DNA of 64,000 nt, from assembly GCA_031732795.1 (NCBI GenBank), contig JAVMKC010000092.1, positions 1 through 64,000 on the forward strand, given 5' to 3'. Below the pieces are notes generated by a model. That model was not told the DNA's origin, searched no databases, and worked only from the letters and a program-made list of their open reading frames with translations. Positions 1-9,169 of the stretch are shown one piece after another (within the stretch, counting starts at the first letter, position 1; the number at the start of each line of letters is the position of its first letter). The DNA comes from Accumulibacter sp031732795. GTDB lineage: Bacteria > Pseudomonadota > Gammaproteobacteria > Burkholderiales > Rhodocyclaceae. The position numbers and the translations under genes were made by a program.

Positions 1-709
1 CGCAGGAGGGCCAGACCCGCAGCGGCACGCGCATCGACAAGAAGTACCTGCACAAGCTGCTGCGCAACCGCATCTACCTGGGGGAGTTGTCGCACAAAGG
101 GAACTGGTACCCCGGCGCTCACCCGCCGATCATCGACCAGGAGCTTTGGGACAAGGTCCACACGGTGCTGGCCAGGGATGGGCACACCCGGTCGGTGGAA
201 ACCAAGATCCGGTCGCGCACCGACGCTTTGCTGCGCGGCCTGCTGTACGCCCCCTCGGGCGAACGGATGTACCCGACCTACTCGCGCAAGAACGGGCGCA
301 AGTACCACTACTACGTGTCCAAGTCGGAAAGCCGGTTCGGGGCACCAGGCAAGAGCTACGAGCGCCTGCCTGCGCCGGAGATTGAGGCTGCAGTGGTGGC
401 CTAGATCCGCACGGTGCTGACCAGCCCGGAATCCATCGCAGCGGTGGTGCGCCACATCCAGCGCAACGGCGGTCAGATCGACGAGGCCACCACAGTGATG
501 GCTATGGGACGGCTCAACGACGTGTGGGATCAGTTGTTCCCGGTCGAGCGTCACCGCATCGCCAACCTGATGATCGAGCGCATCGACCTCGTCCACGTCG
601 GCGAGGTGCAGGGCATCAAGGTGAAGTGGCGGGAACTGGGCTGGGACGCCCTGATCGGTGAGTTTGCCCCAAGGGGCATCGGCGCGGAACCGGTGGAGGT
701 CGAAGCCTG
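1..709 (+). pseudogene. Large serine recombinase, C-terminal part, interrupted by an amber codon
   Basis: The frame is open from the left edge and reads as the recombinase and zinc-ribbon region of a large serine recombinase (RNRIYLGELSHKG, then HPPIIDQELWDKV, then a LLRGLLYAPSGERM segment). In this family that last segment normally carries Cys pairs, and here they are missing. A TAG at 402-404 stops it, but the same frame continues to 709 with a typical helical C-terminus (HRIANLMIERIDLV). The flanks AVVA and IRTVL fit a former CAG codon changed to TAG. The catalytic N-terminus lies outside the window. Two small HTH genes follow immediately. Family assignment is fairly secure; inactivation is an inference from one stop codon. 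Confidence 0.8.
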
Positions 710-1081
710 ATGGACGACACACTGGAAACCTTCGTGCCCCTGACGTTTCGCCGCCGGGGCGCGCGGCGGGTGGCCGCCGACGAGCGCCACGTTCACGATG
801 TGACGCTGCTGGAGGGGGTGGCACGCGGTTTCTACTGGCAGCACCTCGTGGACACCGGTGTGATGAAGAGTGGATCAGACATTGCCCGGGCCGAAGGACT
901 GGACCCCTCGGTGCCCAACGAGCTGATGCGCCTGACCCTGCTCGCGCCTGACATCCTCGAACTGCTGATGGCCGGGCGGCAGCCGCGCCGGATGAACCTG
1001 ATCTGGTTCCAGCGCAACCCGCTGCCGGTGGATTGGGAGGCGCAACGCCAGATCGTGAAGCGCTTTGAGGAGGACGCATGA
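710..1081 (+). CDS. Small HTH protein following the recombinase (paralogue of next gene)
   Basis: This 123-residue protein starts one base after the recombinase stop codon. It has an ETFVPLTFRRRG opening and a C-terminal half with a ParB-like helix-turn-helix look: GSDIARAEGLDPSVPNELMR followed by LTLLAPDILELLMAGRQP. It shares this plan with the next gene, so the two are tandem paralogues. Its stop overlaps the next ATG by four bases, suggesting translational coupling. Genes of this type accompany large serine recombinases, and a DNA-binding accessory role is plausible. No specific function can be read from the sequence. Confidence 0.65.
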   Translation: MDDTLETFVPLTFRRRGARRVAADERHVHDVTLLEGVARGFYWQHLVDTGVMKSGSDIARAEGLDPSVPNELMRLTLLAPDILELLMAGRQPRRMNLIWFQRNPLPVDWEAQRQIVKRFEEDA

Positions 1082-1551
1082 GCAAGAAGCACCGGGGCCG
1101 GTTCAAGGGTGATCCGGTCACCTATCAACTGCCGAACCCGGCAGGCGGCGTGCAACCGGAAACCTTCGTGCCCTGGACGCTGGTGAAGCGGGGGCTGAAG
1201 AAGCAGGTCATCACGCCCTTGGACGCGCCGCAGGAATTTCTGTCCGAGGCCACCCGGGAGCGGGAAGCCCGGTCGGCCGCGCAGGACACCGCGTTGATGC
1301 GGGCGCTCGGACTGGCGCACCACTGGCAACGCCTTCTGGATGAGCAGCGGGCGGCATCAGTAGCCGAGATCGCCGAGGCCGAAGGCATGGACGTGACACA
1401 GGTGCGCCGGGTCATGCGGCTGACGCTCCTGGCCCCGGAGGTCGTGGAACGGCTGGTGGGCTCGCCCGATGCCGTGCTGGAAAAGGTGATGCGCAGACCT
1501 TGGCCAAACGGCTGGGGCGACCAGATGCGCGTGCTCGCGCCACCCGGGTGA
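1078..1551 (+). CDS. Second HTH protein of the recombinase cassette
   Basis: This 157-residue protein begins at an ATGA overlap with the gene before it. The N-terminus is basic (MSKKHRGRFKGD). The core repeats the paralogue's pattern: ETFVPWTLVKRG, then LGLAHHWQRLLDE, then an HTH (VAEIAEAEGMDVTQVRRVMR) and LTLLAPEVVERLVG. The HTH resembles that of ParB/KorB-type DNA-binding proteins. It closes the three-gene recombinase cassette and is followed by a hairpin with a T-run. The function is unknown; a DNA-binding helper of the recombinase is an inference from position. Confidence 0.65.
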   Translation: MSKKHRGRFKGDPVTYQLPNPAGGVQPETFVPWTLVKRGLKKQVITPLDAPQEFLSEATREREARSAAQDTALMRALGLAHHWQRLLDEQRAASVAEIAEAEGMDVTQVRRVMRLTLLAPEVVERLVGSPDAVLEKVMRRPWPNGWGDQMRVLAPPG

Positions 1552-1576
1552 GCGCGTCGCACCCAGCGCCAGCTTG

Positions 1577-1597
1577 CCGCCTGCGGGCGGTTTTTTT
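1577..1597 (+). terminator. Intrinsic terminator after the recombinase cassette
   Basis: A perfect 5-bp GC stem (CCGCC/GGCGG) with a TGCG loop is followed directly by seven T residues, 26 bases after the stop of the second HTH gene. It is short but well placed. Confidence 0.6.
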
Positions 1598-1819
1598 GTG
1601 GCCTCTCGACACTCGGTCGCCACCGCTACAGGAGTTGCCAACCACAACCGACCGCCTCTAAACCCGCGCCAGCAAAGGAAATGGCCTCGAGAACGCTCGC
1701 GTGGCCACCAGAGAAAACGGAGAACAGAGAGGCGTCGGTGGGAGCAAAAACGCCGCCTTCGCAGGGGCGGCCCTCGCGAGGCCAGGCCCGGAAACCGCGC
1801 CAAAACTGGGGGAACGGGC
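1598..1819. other. Intergenic stretch, nothing recognised
   Basis: GC-rich spacer between the recombinase cassette and the tRNA-Met terminator. I see no convincing gene, repeat or regulatory site in it. Confidence 0.5.
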
Positions 1820-1851
1820 AAAAAAAATCCCAACCGATGAGGGTTGGGATT
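1820..1851 (-). terminator. Intrinsic terminator of tRNA-Met
   Basis: Reading the minus strand, a 10-bp stem (AATCCCAACC with GGTTGGGATT) closes on a short loop and is followed by a run of T. It lies just downstream of the 3' end of the tRNA-Met gene. Confidence 0.75.
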
Positions 1852-1859
1852 TTGGGTAT

Positions 1860-1936
1860 TGGTGGTGATGGGTGGAATTGAACCACCGACCTATGGGTTA
1901 TGAATCCATCGCTCTAACCGACTGAGCTACATCACC
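1860..1936 (-). tRNA. tRNA-Met (anticodon CAU), elongator type
   Basis: All four arms fold on the minus strand. The acceptor pairs GGTGATG with CATCACC, the anticodon loop is TTCATAA (CAU), and the T-arm has GGTTCAATTCC. The discriminator base is A and CCA is encoded. Because the acceptor starts with a paired G, it is read as elongator Met rather than initiator. Modification to Ile (CAU lysidine) is less likely but cannot be excluded by eye. Confidence 0.9.
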
Positions 1937-2079
1937 AACAAGATTAGCGATTCTAAACGGTCACATCGGGAATGGTCAACGTGGGGAAAGGGAAAGTCCT
2001 TACCATCCATGAACTTCTTGGTATCCAGGAGCCATCCTGGCTGCTTAATCCTGGAAATCTGACATCCTTTTCATTTCGA

Positions 2080-3702
2080 TCAGGCCAGCCCTTGACTGGC
2101 CAGATATTCCTCATAATTGCCGAGGTAGTTGACCACGCTGCCGTCCAGGCGGATTTCGAGGATACGCGTCGCCAGCGACGAAACGAATTCGCGGTCATGC
2201 GAAACGAAGATCAGCGTTCCTTTGAATTTCTCGAGCGCGGTGTTCAGCGATTCGATCGATTCCATGTCCAGGTGGTTGGTCGGTTCGTCGAGCACCAGTA
2301 CGTTCGACTTCGTCAGCATCAGCCGGCCGAAGATCATCCGTCCCTGCTCGCCGCCGGAGATCACTTTCACGGCTTTCGACACTTCGTTGCCTGAAAAAAG
2401 CAGGCGTCCGAGCGTGCCGCGAATCAAGGTCGCCAGGTCGTCACCTTCGCCAGCGTGGTTGCGGGCGTAACCGGAGATCCACTCGGTCAGGCTGAGGTTG
2501 CTGTTGAATTCGCTGGCGTGGTCCTGCGCGTAATAGCCGGGACGCGCTTTCTCGGCCCATTTGATGGTGCCGTGCAGCGGTGGCAGTTCGCCCATCAGTA
2601 GCTTGAGCAAGGTGGATTTGCCGACACCGTTCTCGCCAATGATCGCCAGCCGCTCGCCGCCGTTGAGCGTCAGCGTCAAGTCATTGATCACTCGGCGGGA
2701 ACTGCCTGGGTAGGCAAAGCTCAGACGATCGATTTCGACCGCTTGACGGTGCAGCTTTTCCTTGTCGTCGAACTCGAAGCGGATCCAGGGGTATTGTCGT
2801 GAAGACGGCTTGACGTCTTCGGGTTTGAGCTTGTCGATCAGTTTGAGCCGCGAAGTGGCTTGCTTGGCCTTCGAGGCGTTGGCCGAGAAGCGGCGCACGA
2901 AACTCTGCAGTTCGGCGATGCGCTCCTTGGCTTTGGCATTGGCGCTTTGCTGACGCTCGCGCGCCTGCGCCGAGGCTTCCATGAAATCGTCGTAATTGCC
3001 GGGATAGACGGTGATCTTGCCGTAGTCCAGGTCGGCCATGTGCGTGCACACCTGGTTCAGAAAGTGACGATCGTGAGAAATGATCACCATCGTGCTGTTG
3101 CGGTCGTTGATCACGTTTTCCAGCCAGCGAATGGTGGAAATGTCGAGGTTGTTGGTCGGCTCGTCGAGCAGCAGGATATCGGGATCGGCGAACAGCGCCT
3201 GGATCAGCAGCACCCGCAGTTTCCAACCCGGCGCGACGTCGCGCATCGGTCCGTAATGCTGCTCGGCGGGAATGCCGACACCGAGCAGCAATTCGCCGGC
3301 GCGCGCTTCGGCGGTATAGCCGCCGTATTCGGCGTAACGCGCTTCGAGTTCGGCGGCGTGCAGATAATCCTCTTCACTGGCTTCGAGGTTGGCATAGATC
3401 GCGTCTTTTTCGACCATGCACGCCCACATTTCTTCATGGCCCATCATCACCACGTCGATCACCCGCTGATCTTCGTACGCGAACTGGTCCTGCCGCAGGT
3501 AAGCCATTCGTTCGTGCGCATCCTTGGCTACATTGCCGGCGGTCGGTTCGAGTTCGCCGGCGAGAATCTTCATGAATGTCGATTTGCCGGAACCGTTGGC
3601 GCCGATCAGGCCGTAACGATAGCCTTCGCCGAATTTCAAGGAAACGTTTTCGAAAAGGGGTTTGGCCCCGAACTGGATGGTGATGTTATTGGCGACAAGC
3701 AC
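2080..3702 (-). CDS. ybiT: ABC-F family ATPase YbiT
   Basis: The 540-residue protein has two ABC ATPase cassettes and no membrane segments, as in ABC-F proteins, which act on ribosomes rather than in transport. The first Walker A is GANGSGKST near residue 38, with a degenerate signature (APGWKLRVLLIQALF) and LLLDEPTNNLD. A linker region follows (SFVRRFSANASKAKQATSR). The second cassette has GENGVGKST, SGGEQGRM and VLDEPTNHLD. Length and the N- and C-terminal segments (MLVANNITIQFGAKPLFENV, FVSHDREFVSSLATRILEI) match the YbiT subfamily closely. It is monocistronic, with no gene close upstream. Confidence 0.93.
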   Translation of the reverse strand: MLVANNITIQFGAKPLFENVSLKFGEGYRYGLIGANGSGKSTFMKILAGELEPTAGNVAKDAHERMAYLRQDQFAYEDQRVIDVVMMGHEEMWACMVEKDAIYANLEASEEDYLHAAELEARYAEYGGYTAEARAGELLLGVGIPAEQHYGPMRDVAPGWKLRVLLIQALFADPDILLLDEPTNNLDISTIRWLENVINDRNSTMVIISHDRHFLNQVCTHMADLDYGKITVYPGNYDDFMEASAQARERQQSANAKAKERIAELQSFVRRFSANASKAKQATSRLKLIDKLKPEDVKPSSRQYPWIRFEFDDKEKLHRQAVEIDRLSFAYPGSSRRVINDLTLTLNGGERLAIIGENGVGKSTLLKLLMGELPPLHGTIKWAEKARPGYYAQDHASEFNSNLSLTEWISGYARNHAGEGDDLATLIRGTLGRLLFSGNEVSKAVKVISGGEQGRMIFGRLMLTKSNVLVLDEPTNHLDMESIESLNTALEKFKGTLIFVSHDREFVSSLATRILEIRLDGSVVNYLGNYEEYLASQGLA

Positions 3703-3967
3703 AAAGAAACCTCGTAAAAATCATTGATTTGCTTAAGCCTCTCATTGTACTCCAGAGTGCCGCGACAACGCTGGACGGTTTCGAAATCGAAGCGTAACGG
3801 CTTGATGCAACGGCTAACACAAGCGCAAGACCTCGATTGGGCACTTTCGGAGGCGTCACCTGCGGGGCGAGTTCACGGATCTGAAGATAACCCGTTTATT
3901 CGTTTCCGCGCTCCTGCCATCTTCCAGCTCCGCGTTCGCCGCTGGATTGCCCCATCGACTCTTGCAT

Positions 3968-5254
3968 TCAGACCGTCACCAGCCGGTTATTGACCATCGA
4001 CAGCCGCTCGCTGAGTACGGACAGAAATGCCTGGTAAAAATGCATTCGACAGGCTTCGGACGTGGTTTTGAAATCGGTGGCGGGAATTTTGAGCAGGCGG
4101 CTGTCGGTCAACGTCACGATGTCCGCCCCTCGCTTCGGTGAGGATTTGCCAATCACCGCCATTTCGCCGAAGCATTCGCCGGGGGTCAGAATATCGAGCA
4201 TCAAGCCATTCTTCAGAACTTTCAATTCGCCGGCAACGAGAAAATAGAAGCTGTCGCCGGCTTGGCCATCCTCGATGATCGTCGTCCCGGCGGGTGTCGT
4301 GCCCCATTCCGAGATACGGACGACCTCCCAGATTTCGGCATCCGAAAAATCTTCGAAGAAAGGGAAGGAACGCAAGGTGTCGAATTTTTCGAAATCGGTG
4401 ATCTGGCTGACGGGGAGGACGGAACGCCGGTCGCTGAAAGCTTTCGCCAGATCGCTGCCGAATTCGCGCCAGTTGCGATAGCGTTTGTTGAGTTTCTTCT
4501 GCATCGCGCGCAGGACGATGGCGTCGAGTGACGGCGGGATGTCGCTCCGCCAGTATGAGGGCTTGCGCGGCTCGGAGTTGATGATCTGGTAGATCATGTC
4601 GTAGCTGTTGCGACCCTGGAAAGGCAACTGGCCAGTGAGCAATTGATACATCACCACGCCGAGCGAATAGATGTCGGTGCGGTGATCGAGATGGAGTTCC
4701 TTGACCTGCTGCGGTGACATGTACGCCGGTGAGCCGACACCGGTGACCAGCGTGCGGTCCGGCGAGCCGATGATCGCGGTGCCGAAATCGGAAATCTTGA
4801 TGTCGCCGACCTTCGGATCCGGTCCGACCAGCAGGATGTTGGCTGGTTTGATGTCGCGGTGGATGATGTCGGACTGCACCGCGAAATTTAGCGCACGCGT
4901 GCATTTGAAGATGATTTCGACCACTCGCTCGATCGGCAGCAGTTTGTCAGCCGTACAGTGATTTTCGAGCGTGCCGCCGGCGACATGCTCCATGACGACG
5001 TAGCATAGATGCTCTTCGACGACGGCATCGTAGGTCTGGACGATGTGCGGATGCAGCAACTTGCCAACCAGCGCCGCTTCGTTGAGGAAAAGGTGCTTGT
5101 ACAGTTGCCCGCGATTCTGGTCGCGCAGAATGCCGGGAAAGGCGACCTTGATCGCCACTTTGCGCTGGGTGAAGGGATCGATGCCGAGATAAACGGTCGA
5201 TGTCGCGCCGTGGCCGATTTCGTTGATCAGCTCATATTTGCCGACTTTTTCCAT
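3968..5254 (-). CDS. Serine/threonine protein kinase with C-terminal cyclic-nucleotide-binding domain
   Basis: The 428-residue protein opens with a Hanks-type kinase domain, about residues 1-270. It shows a glycine loop (GHGATSTVYLG), the VAIKV lysine, HRDIKPANILL as catalytic loop, SDFG as the Mg-binding motif and GSPAYMSPQ in the activation segment. After a linker, residues about 300-420 form a cNMP-binding fold (FPFFEDFSDAEIWEVV, DGQAGDSFYFLVAGEL, GECFGEMAVIG). No membrane segment is seen, so it should be cytosolic. The natural reading is kinase activity gated by a nucleotide or similar ligand. Substrates are unknown. It is encoded just downstream of argH on the same strand with a 23-base gap. 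Confidence 0.9.
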   Translation of the reverse strand: MEKVGKYELINEIGHGATSTVYLGIDPFTQRKVAIKVAFPGILRDQNRGQLYKHLFLNEAALVGKLLHPHIVQTYDAVVEEHLCYVVMEHVAGGTLENHCTADKLLPIERVVEIIFKCTRALNFAVQSDIIHRDIKPANILLVGPDPKVGDIKISDFGTAIIGSPDRTLVTGVGSPAYMSPQQVKELHLDHRTDIYSLGVVMYQLLTGQLPFQGRNSYDMIYQIINSEPRKPSYWRSDIPPSLDAIVLRAMQKKLNKRYRNWREFGSDLAKAFSDRRSVLPVSQITDFEKFDTLRSFPFFEDFSDAEIWEVVRISEWGTTPAGTTIIEDGQAGDSFYFLVAGELKVLKNGLMLDILTPGECFGEMAVIGKSSPKRGADIVTLTDSRLLKIPATDFKTTSEACRMHFYQAFLSVLSERLSMVNNRLVTV

Positions 5255-5277
5255 CCGGCGAGTCGGGCGGCAAACCG

Positions 5278-6663
5278 CTAACGCTGACGCGCGCGCGCAA
5301 CCGCCGCCAGCACCTGCGTCGGAGCCGTGCCGCCGAAATGCGCGCGCGCGGCCAGCGAACCGTCAATGGTCAATACGTTGGCGACATCGGCGTCGATCAG
5401 CGGTGAAAATTGCTGCAATTCAGCCAACGGCAGTTGTGCCAGATCGAGCCGCAAGTCTTCGGCCCGGCGGACCGCCAAGCCGACCACTTCGTGAGCGTCA
5501 CGGAAAGGCAGGCCTTTGCGAGTCAGATAATCAGCCAGATCGGTGGCGGTGGCGAAACCTTGCTGCAACGCCGTCCGCATCCGCTCCGGGTTGACGCTGA
5601 TGCCAGGAATCATTTCGACGAAAATCCGCAAGGTGTCGCTGACCGTATCGACGGTGTCGAACAGAGGCTCCTTGTCTTCCTGGTTGTCCTTGTTGTACGC
5701 CAACGGCTGGGCTTTCATCAACGTCAGCAAACCCAGCAGGTGGCCATAGACCCGACCGGTCTTGCCGCGGGCCAGTTCGGGAACATCGGGATTCTTCTTC
5801 TGCGGCATGATCGAGCTGCCGGTGCAGAAACGGTCGGCAATGCGGATGAAGCCGAAGCAGGGGTTCATCCACAGCACCAGTTCCTCGGAAAAACGCGACA
5901 GATGCATCATCACCAGCGCGCTGGCGGAACAGAATTCGATGGCGAAATCGCGGTCGGACACCGCATCCAGCGAATTCTCGCAGACTGCTTCGAAACCGAG
6001 CGTTTGCGCCACCCAGTGGCGGTCGATCGGGTAAGTGGTGCCGGCCAGGGCGGCGGCGCCGAGCGGCAAGCGGTTGGTGCGGCGGCGGCAGTCGGTGTAA
6101 CGCTCCGCATCGCGGCGGATCATTTCATGGTAGGCCAGCAGGTGATGACCAAAAGTGACCGGCTGCGCCACTTGCAGGTGCGTGAAACCGGGCAAGGGCG
6201 TTGCCGCTTCCTTTTCGGCCAGATCGAGCAGGCGGTGCTGGAAAGTCTCCAGCAGTCCGAGCAGGTCGTCGATGGCGTCGCGCAGATACAGCCGAATATC
6301 GGTGGCCACTTGATCGTTACGCGAGCGACCGGTGTGCAGGCGCTTGCCGGCGTCGCCGATCAACGCGGTCAATCGCTTTTCGATGTTCAGATGCACGTCT
6401 TCGAGGTCGAGCGACCAGACGAATTGACCGGATTCGATTTCCGACGCCACCTGCGCCATGCCGCGTTCGATGGCCGTCAGGTCGTCGCCGCTGATGATCC
6501 CCTGCCTGGCGAGCATGGCCGCGTGCGCCAGCGAGGCGCGGATATCCTGTCGCCACATCCGCTGGTCAAATGCCACTGAAGCCGTGTAACGTTTGACCAA
6601 TTCCGTCATCGGCTCGGCAAAACGGCCGGCCCAAGTGTATTGCGGGGAATCCGATTGGCTCAT
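5278..6663 (-). CDS. argH: Argininosuccinate lyase
   Basis: This enzyme cleaves argininosuccinate to arginine and fumarate, the last step of arginine synthesis. The 461-residue length is typical. The family signature loop GSSIMPQKKNPD is present, as are TGRSRNDQVATD, PGFTHLQVAQPVTFGHHLLA and the N-terminal WAGRFAEPMTELVKRYTAS. The ATG at 6663 matches the family N-terminus (MSQSDSPQYTWAGRF). It is divergent from a histidine-kinase/LytTR pair, an arrangement also seen for argH next to algZ/algR in other proteobacteria. Confidence 0.97.
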   Translation of the reverse strand: MSQSDSPQYTWAGRFAEPMTELVKRYTASVAFDQRMWRQDIRASLAHAAMLARQGIISGDDLTAIERGMAQVASEIESGQFVWSLDLEDVHLNIEKRLTALIGDAGKRLHTGRSRNDQVATDIRLYLRDAIDDLLGLLETFQHRLLDLAEKEAATPLPGFTHLQVAQPVTFGHHLLAYHEMIRRDAERYTDCRRRTNRLPLGAAALAGTTYPIDRHWVAQTLGFEAVCENSLDAVSDRDFAIEFCSASALVMMHLSRFSEELVLWMNPCFGFIRIADRFCTGSSIMPQKKNPDVPELARGKTGRVYGHLLGLLTLMKAQPLAYNKDNQEDKEPLFDTVDTVSDTLRIFVEMIPGISVNPERMRTALQQGFATATDLADYLTRKGLPFRDAHEVVGLAVRRAEDLRLDLAQLPLAELQQFSPLIDADVANVLTIDGSLAARAHFGGTAPTQVLAAVARARQR

Positions 6664-6808
6664 GAATAGGCAGGTTCCTGGGCTAGAATCATTCGTAGAA
6701 CCTTCAACAAAATCCGGCTCCGTCTGGAAACCTCCCCTTCAGGGGGATAATAGTCCGGTTTGAGAGGGATGACCTCTCCCGAGTTTTTCGTCCAGTTACG
6801 GGCGTGGA

Positions 6809-7867
6809 TTGAAACATCAGGCGCCACTTCGAGTGACGACAAGTATAAAACAAAACCTCGCGGCCCAGCCGCTGCCGGATTTCCGCAACTTCGGCGTCGT
6901 CTTGCGCACCCTGGTCGGCGTCAATCTGCTGACACTCGTCGCGGCGCTGGTGCAAAGCGACGAAGTCGGCCGGAGCATGCAGCGCTATCTCGATCTGGCG
7001 CTGTGGGTGCAGCCGCTGTTGCTGTTCAATCTGGCGCTGCTGGCGCTGCTGAGCAAGATGCTGGCTCGCGTTCCCTTGTGGCTGGCACAGGCATTGATCG
7101 TATTGCAGTGCGGTCTTTCGGCGGCGATGCTCTATGATTTCTGGCGCTTCCTGCAGTTTGTCGATGGCGGCGGACAACGGCTGCTGCGCGCTGGCGTGCT
7201 GGGTGCGTTGGCCGCGTACGCGATGCTGATTTATTTCGCCTGGCGGGCACAAGCGTTGTCGCCGGCACTGGTGGAAGCGCGTCTGCAAGCGCTGACGGCC
7301 CGCATCCGGCCGCATTTTCTGTTCAACAGTCTGAATGCGGTGCTGTCGTTGATCCGCAGCGAACCCAAGCGTGCCGAGGAAGCGCTCGAGGAACTGGCCG
7401 ACCTGTTCCGCGCCCTGATGCGCGACCATCGCGAGTTGGTGAGCCTGGCCGATGAAATGGCGTTGTGCCGTCAATACCTCGATCTGGAAAAGCTGCGTCT
7501 GGCTGAGCGCCTGCACATCGATTGGCAGATTACCGATGATCTGCCGGGCGAATTGAAAGTACCGCCGCTCCTGGTGCAGCCCTTGCTCGAAAACGCCATT
7601 TACCACGGCATCGAACCGGCCGGCGAACCCGGCACGGTCCGGATCCGCATGACCCGCAAAAGCGATCGACTGCATGTCGAACTGACCAATCCCTGCCACG
7701 GCGGCAGCCAGATGAGTCGTGGCAACCGGATGGCGCTCGACAATATCCGCGAACGGCTCGCCTTGCACTACGACCTCGAGGCAAGCCTGGAAACCGGCGA
7801 GACGACGCGAGGCGACGGCACGCGTGAATACCGGGTCCATATCGCGCTGCCTTGCCGCAGCCGATGA
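6809..7867 (+). CDS. LytS/AlgZ-type sensor histidine kinase
   Basis: The protein has about 350 residues. The N-terminal 130 residues contain four hydrophobic segments (VVLRTLVGVNLLTLVAALVQ, LLLFNLALLALLSKML, LIVLQCGLSAAMLYDFW, LGALAAYAMLIYFAW). A HisKA_7-type domain follows, with the phosphoacceptor His in IRPHFLFNSLNAV, then an HATPase with PLLVQPLLENAIYHGI. No strong ribosome site decides between TTG at 6809 and GTG at 6833; the family N-terminus (LPDFRNFGVVLR) is compatible with both. Its end overlaps the response regulator (ATGA), so the pair is co-translated. In pseudomonads the homologous pair controls pili and exopolysaccharide; the target here is unknown. Confidence 0.88.
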   Translation: MKHQAPLRVTTSIKQNLAAQPLPDFRNFGVVLRTLVGVNLLTLVAALVQSDEVGRSMQRYLDLALWVQPLLLFNLALLALLSKMLARVPLWLAQALIVLQCGLSAAMLYDFWRFLQFVDGGGQRLLRAGVLGALAAYAMLIYFAWRAQALSPALVEARLQALTARIRPHFLFNSLNAVLSLIRSEPKRAEEALEELADLFRALMRDHRELVSLADEMALCRQYLDLEKLRLAERLHIDWQITDDLPGELKVPPLLVQPLLENAIYHGIEPAGEPGTVRIRMTRKSDRLHVELTNPCHGGSQMSRGNRMALDNIRERLALHYDLEASLETGETTRGDGTREYRVHIALPCRSR

Positions 7868-8667
7868 TCATGTCCAGCGGATCATCTGCTCAGCCGCCGC
7901 CCGAGCCGTTCACGCTGGTGATCGTAGACGACGAAGCGCCGGCCCGCGCCCGCTTGCGCGACTTGCTGGCCGATATCCATGCCGAGCTTCCGCACCGGAT
8001 CGTCGGCGAAGCCGATAGCGGTTTGCACGCCTTGGAGGTGATCACCAGCCAGCCGGTCGACGTCGCGCTGGTCGACATCCGCATGCCGGTGATGGACGGC
8101 CTGGAACTGGCGCAGCATCTGTCCCGCTGCCAGCCGGCCCCAGCGGTGATTTTCGTCACCGCCTACGATGCCTATGCGGTACAGGCGTTCGAACTCAACG
8201 CCATCGACTATCTGCTGAAGCCGGTACGCGCAACGCGTCTGCAAGCGGCCTTGCAGAAGGCGATGCTACGGCGAAGTCCGCCGAGCGGCGAGCAACTGGC
8301 CCTTTTGCGACAGGCCGCCCGTACCCACCTGTCCTGCCACGAGCGTGGCCGCGTGCTGTTGATCGCGGTCAGCGAGATCATCTATTTGAAGGCGGACCGA
8401 AAATACGTTACCGCGCGCACCCGGGAGCGTGAATTTTTAATCGACGATTCGCTGGCTCAACTCGAAGAGGAATTCGCCGACCGCTTCATCCGTCTGCATC
8501 GCAGCGTGCTGGTGGCCAAAGACGCGATCATCGGCTTCGAACGCAGCCATCTCGACGACAACGAGGCGCAGTGGCAGGCGATTTTGCACAATATTCCCGA
8601 CCGTCTGCCGGTCAGCCGGCGGCAATGGTCGCTGGTCAGAGGTTATGCCCGCCGGTCGGGAAGTTGA
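7864..8667 (+). CDS. LytTR-family response regulator (AlgR-like)
   Basis: The receiver domain occupies residues about 18-135, with an acidic pocket (VIVDDEAPARARL), phospho-Asp in VALVDIRMPVMDG, and the conserved Lys in IDYLLKPV. A LytTR DNA-binding domain follows (LIAVSEIIYLKADRKYVTAR, FIRLHRSVLVAKDAI). The ATG at 7864 is chosen because it overlaps the kinase stop in an ATGA. It is the cognate partner of the upstream kinase. Its last codons overlap the convergent hypothetical gene by about 25 bases. Confidence 0.9.
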   Translation: MIMSSGSSAQPPPEPFTLVIVDDEAPARARLRDLLADIHAELPHRIVGEADSGLHALEVITSQPVDVALVDIRMPVMDGLELAQHLSRCQPAPAVIFVTAYDAYAVQAFELNAIDYLLKPVRATRLQAALQKAMLRRSPPSGEQLALLRQAARTHLSCHERGRVLLIAVSEIIYLKADRKYVTARTREREFLIDDSLAQLEEEFADRFIRLHRSVLVAKDAIIGFERSHLDDNEAQWQAILHNIPDRLPVSRRQWSLVRGYARRSGS

Positions 8668-9128
8668 CCGGCCATCGTTTCTGAGGAGGTGAGGGACGAT
8701 GAGACATGGCGGCGGCTGACTTTCAGCCACGATTTGTGCGCATTCAGCAATACCAGACTATGCGCCACATAATCGTTCGACGAAATCTCGTCGGCGGCGT
8801 AGCGTTGCAACAATGCCAGCCAGCGTGAGTGAATCGCGCAGGGCTTGCCTGCGGTACGGGAAGCCAGCGGGCAATCGGCGCAACGGCTGTGGGTCAGCGT
8901 GGCCACCGCCGCCTGCTTCTGCCATTGCTGGCGATAATTCCGGGCGTTGGTCTCGATCCATTGGATGGCGCGCTGCTCGTGCTCTTCGACGGGGAATTGA
9001 TTGACGTACGCCTGGATCGTGGCGATCTGACGACAGAAAAACTCGCTGTCGGTGTATCCGGATTCGGCCGGGGGAGTGCCGACGAAACGGGTGATCAGCG
9101 CCAAGGTGGGATCATCGACGATGTACAT
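8643..9128 (-). CDS. Conserved-looking hypothetical protein with a Cys cluster
   Basis: This protein of about 161 residues starts at the ATG giving MYIVDDPTLALITRFVG; a start at 9149 would add only seven residues. It is mostly helical. A central segment carries C-x2-C and a further Cys nine residues on (HSRCADCPLASRTAGKPC), which could bind metal. No signal peptide or membrane segment is seen. It converges on and overlaps the 3' end of the LytTR regulator. I do not recognise the family and propose no function. Confidence 0.6.
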   Translation of the reverse strand: MYIVDDPTLALITRFVGTPPAESGYTDSEFFCRQIATIQAYVNQFPVEEHEQRAIQWIETNARNYRQQWQKQAAVATLTHSRCADCPLASRTAGKPCAIHSRWLALLQRYAADEISSNDYVAHSLVLLNAHKSWLKVSRRHVSSSLTSSETMAGQLPDRRA

Positions 9129-9169
9129 GCGTCTCTTTCCTGCAAACAACGGACCTCGCTAAAATACCA

